Assembly (NCBI RefSeq): GCF_001434365.1
Contig: NZ_AZFN01000015.1
Location: 1 to 32,331 of the forward strand
DNA from: Limosilactobacillus gastricus DSM 16045
GTDB lineage: Bacteria > Bacillota > Bacilli > Lactobacillales > Lactobacillaceae
Length of the DNA: 32,331 bases
Direction of reading: 5' to 3'
Shown: piece after piece, positions 30,803-32,331 of the stretch
Position numbering within the stretch: position 1 is the first letter of the stretch
How the letters are laid out: each line of letters starts with the position of its first letter
Translations under genes and position numbers: made by a program
The notes under the pieces: generated by a model
Told to the model about the DNA's origin: nothing
Databases searched by the model: none
What the model saw: only the letters and a program-made list of their open reading frames with translations

Positions 30803-30861
30803 GTACATGACCTCTCTTTCTTATTTTATATAATTATATTATTTGACAAGAAGTTGTACAA
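30800..30861 (-). promoter_or_regulatory. yefM-yoeB promoter with TGTACA operators
   Basis: On the minus strand TTGTAC (30861-30856), 17 bases, TATAAT (30838-30833). TTGTACAA at 30854-30861 overlaps the -35, and CATGTACATG at 30800-30809 overlaps the start codon. Both hold TGTACA, the YefM-binding core described for E. coli. Confidence 0.65.
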
Positions 30862-30953
30862 GTTTAATTCGATTAATTTTAATATTTTTTATCTGTCAAT
30901 AAAATGGGCAATTTTTCAACCCAAATTATATTAAGGATGGTTACCAAATTGAA

Positions 30954-30996
30954 ATGCCCCTCTATACTGGATTTGTCTATCCAGCATAGGGGGCAT
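30954..30996 (-). terminator. Strong hairpin after tenA
   Basis: ATGCCCC-TCTATACTGGAT pairs with ATCCAGCATAGG-GGGCAT over about 18 bases with a small mismatch. The T tract after it on the minus strand is weak (TTTCAATTT), so it may act as a terminator or as a 3' stabiliser. Confidence 0.55.
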
Positions 30997-31009
30997 CTCA
31001 ACTAATTAA

Positions 31010-31669
31010 CTAATTCCACTGTTCTTTTTGATAAGCCATTTCCCAGAATTGAAGCTCATAAGCGCTACTACGGATAAAGGCTTCCGCCATTTGATCCCGG
31101 GTAGTTGAATCAACTCGTTGAGCTCCTTGATTCACGAGATCTAGCATGCGATTAACTGCTTGGACATAATCATCATCAATATAATTGTCAATCCATTGTT
31201 GATAGAGGGCGACTGGTGAACCGTGGGCTTGTAAGTGCAGACCAACAGCATGATAGAGCCAGTAGCAAGGTAATAAAGCCGCGATGCCAACTTCTGGACC
31301 GCCTGAAGATAAGGCAGCACGCATGTGGTTGACATAGTTATAACAAGTTGGGGCGATGCCTAGTTGATTGACCTCAGCTTTTTCTATCTTGAGGGTTTTA
31401 AACATTCCCTGACGGATAGCGACTTCACCATGATTTAAGGTTCGCTCACCAGCTAAGAGAGCGTTTCTTTCTGCCTCAACTTGTGATTGGGCCGCGATTT
31501 TGCCATGTAGATCACAGAAATTCTTTAAATAAAAATAATCTTGGATCAGATAGTAACGGAAAGTGGACAGTGGTAAAGTTCCTTGAGTTAATTCTTGGAT
31601 AAAGGGATGGACAAAACTACGTTGCCATAATGGCATGGCAGCTTCTTGAATTTGATCAGTAAAAGTCAT
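31010..31669 (-). CDS. tenA: Thiaminase II / aminopyrimidine aminohydrolase
   Basis: A 219-residue all-helical TenA enzyme. It hydrolyses aminopyrimidine breakdown products of thiamin to hydroxymethylpyrimidine for salvage. Active-site residues keep the exact B. subtilis TenA numbering: Asp44, Tyr47, Cys135 (LLPCYWLYH), Tyr139, Tyr163 and Glu205 (YELQFWEMAY). Its start follows the thiW stop by one base, so they form one operon behind the TPP riboswitch region. GGAGG within the end of thiW serves as its ribosome site. Confidence 0.95.
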   Translation of the reverse strand: MTFTDQIQEAAMPLWQRSFVHPFIQELTQGTLPLSTFRYYLIQDYFYLKNFCDLHGKIAAQSQVEAERNALLAGERTLNHGEVAIRQGMFKTLKIEKAEVNQLGIAPTCYNYVNHMRAALSSGGPEVGIAALLPCYWLYHAVGLHLQAHGSPVALYQQWIDNYIDDDYVQAVNRMLDLVNQGAQRVDSTTRDQMAEAFIRSSAYELQFWEMAYQKEQWN

Positions 31670-31670
31670 G

Positions 31671-32186
31671 TTAATCCTCCTGTTGTTTGATTAAGTAACG
31701 GTTAATAAGTGGCCAAGCCGCCTTTAAAAGTAGGTAGGCAACTAGAGATCCGACCAAGGTACTGAGGAAAAAACTGGGCACAAAAATCCAAATTGCGCCC
31801 TTCGTTCCCATAAAAAGTGCTGCTACTGGTTGGGCAATAATGGCTCCAATGATTCCCGTGCCCACGATTTCACCTGATACTCCGGCCCAAAGCTTTTTCG
31901 TGTGTTGATAGAACCAACCACTTAAGAAGGCTCCAATCATACTGCCAGGGAAGGCCAGAATAGTTCCAGTTCCTAAGAGATTTCGTAATAGCGAAGTCAA
32001 AAAGGCCTGCAACAAAGCCCATTCCGGACCTAGCAAAATCCCGGACAAGACATTAATGAAGTGCTGGACGGGAGCAACTTTGGCAGCGCCTATGGGGAAG
32101 GAGAATAAACTAGCTCCACAAGTAGCTAGAGCCACCAGAATCGCTGTAAGAGTCAGGCGATAGATGTGTTGATGTTGATAATTCAT
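31671..32186 (-). CDS. thiW: Thiazole-precursor ECF transporter S component
   Basis: A 171-residue membrane protein with about five apolar helices. The run IGAAKVAPVQHFINVLSGIL, followed by LRNLLGTGTILAFPGSM, is the hallmark of ThiW. ThiW is the substrate-binding subunit that feeds hydroxyethylthiazole to a shared ECF energy module. GGAG lies before the ATG. Pairing with tenA gives a salvage operon covering both thiamin halves, under riboswitch control. The ECF ATPases are not in the window and are usually encoded elsewhere. Confidence 0.93.
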   Translation of the reverse strand: MNYQHQHIYRLTLTAILVALATCGASLFSFPIGAAKVAPVQHFINVLSGILLGPEWALLQAFLTSLLRNLLGTGTILAFPGSMIGAFLSGWFYQHTKKLWAGVSGEIVGTGIIGAIIAQPVAALFMGTKGAIWIFVPSFFLSTLVGSLVAYLLLKAAWPLINRYLIKQQED

Positions 32187-32246
32187 TTCAACAACTCCTT
32201 TCTAAATAGATTTGACAATCCGTTATTAAGCGCTGTTGAAATAAAG

Positions 32247-32289
32247 AAAAAGGTTCGGTAAGGGTAGAAACCTACACGCTTACCGAACC
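32247..32289 (-). terminator. Riboswitch-controlled terminator upstream of thiW
   Basis: On the minus strand GGTTCGGTAAG pairs with CTTACCGAACC over 11 bases and is followed by TTTTT. It sits between the riboswitch end and thiW. Confidence 0.85.
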
Positions 32290-32310
32290 GACTTAGATTC
32301 TTTAGATTAA

Positions 32311-32331
32311 GCAGCTTCCCTTCGCTAGTAC
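32311..32331 (-). promoter_or_regulatory. TPP riboswitch (THI element), 3' end only
   Basis: The minus strand reads GTACTAGCGAAGGGAAGCTG, which fits the conserved 3' end of the TPP riboswitch (CCAGCGUAGGGAAG). The rest lies beyond the window. Downstream terminator and thiamin-salvage genes support the call. Confidence 0.75.

Overview
The window looks like chromosomal DNA of a member of the Lactobacillaceae. It has moderately low GC and strong GGAGG ribosome sites. It also carries a Met T-box leader, the 3' end of a TPP riboswitch, CcpA-type cre sites and a TanB-type tannase closely resembling the Lactiplantibacillus plantarum enzyme. No rRNA, tRNA, intact insertion sequence, prophage or CRISPR array was seen. 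Species cannot be fixed from the sequence alone.

Layout. 1-6940 is a redox/stress block. A LysR regulator is divergent from a four-gene operon (NAD(P)-binding protein, flavodoxin, cyclophilin-like protein, SDR). A second flavodoxin and a quinone-reductase-like MDR protein follow on the minus strand, then an ExoIII-type nuclease and a DJ-1/PfpI protein. 7039-10584 is a complete pyruvate carboxylase with its own promoter. 10585-11295 has no conventional gene but carries two convergent, overlapping small transcripts with good promoters and terminators, built like a type I toxin-antitoxin locus. 11296-14032 holds a small membrane protein and a cre-controlled sugar-phosphate permease/TIM-barrel epimerase pair. 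14106-17471 is a TetR regulator with a 33-bp palindromic operator, a nitroreductase-like protein, a tannase and an NADPH-FMN reductase-like protein. 17588-20850 has a GNAT, a pyridoxamine-kinase-like gene, an SMR efflux protein and an M20 amidohydrolase. 20975-23527 is an overlapping operon of a PlsC-like acyltransferase and two GT8 glycosyltransferases. 23648-24883 is a tandem fusion of two maltose-acetyltransferase-type proteins behind a cre site. 24935-26764 is an SDR divergent from a LysR regulator with a LysR box between them. 26792-30158 is a Met T-box operon: a cyclase-family protein and two tandem MetE C-domain paralogs. 30289-30861 is a yefM-yoeB toxin-antitoxin pair. 31010-32331 is tenA and thiW behind a riboswitch-terminator that runs off the window end.

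Most genes serve carbon, redox and vitamin or amino-acid metabolism with local regulators beside their targets. The strongest candidate for something undescribed is the 10764-11188 double-RNA locus. Second is the fused acetyltransferase that keeps the ribosome site and ATG of its former second gene.
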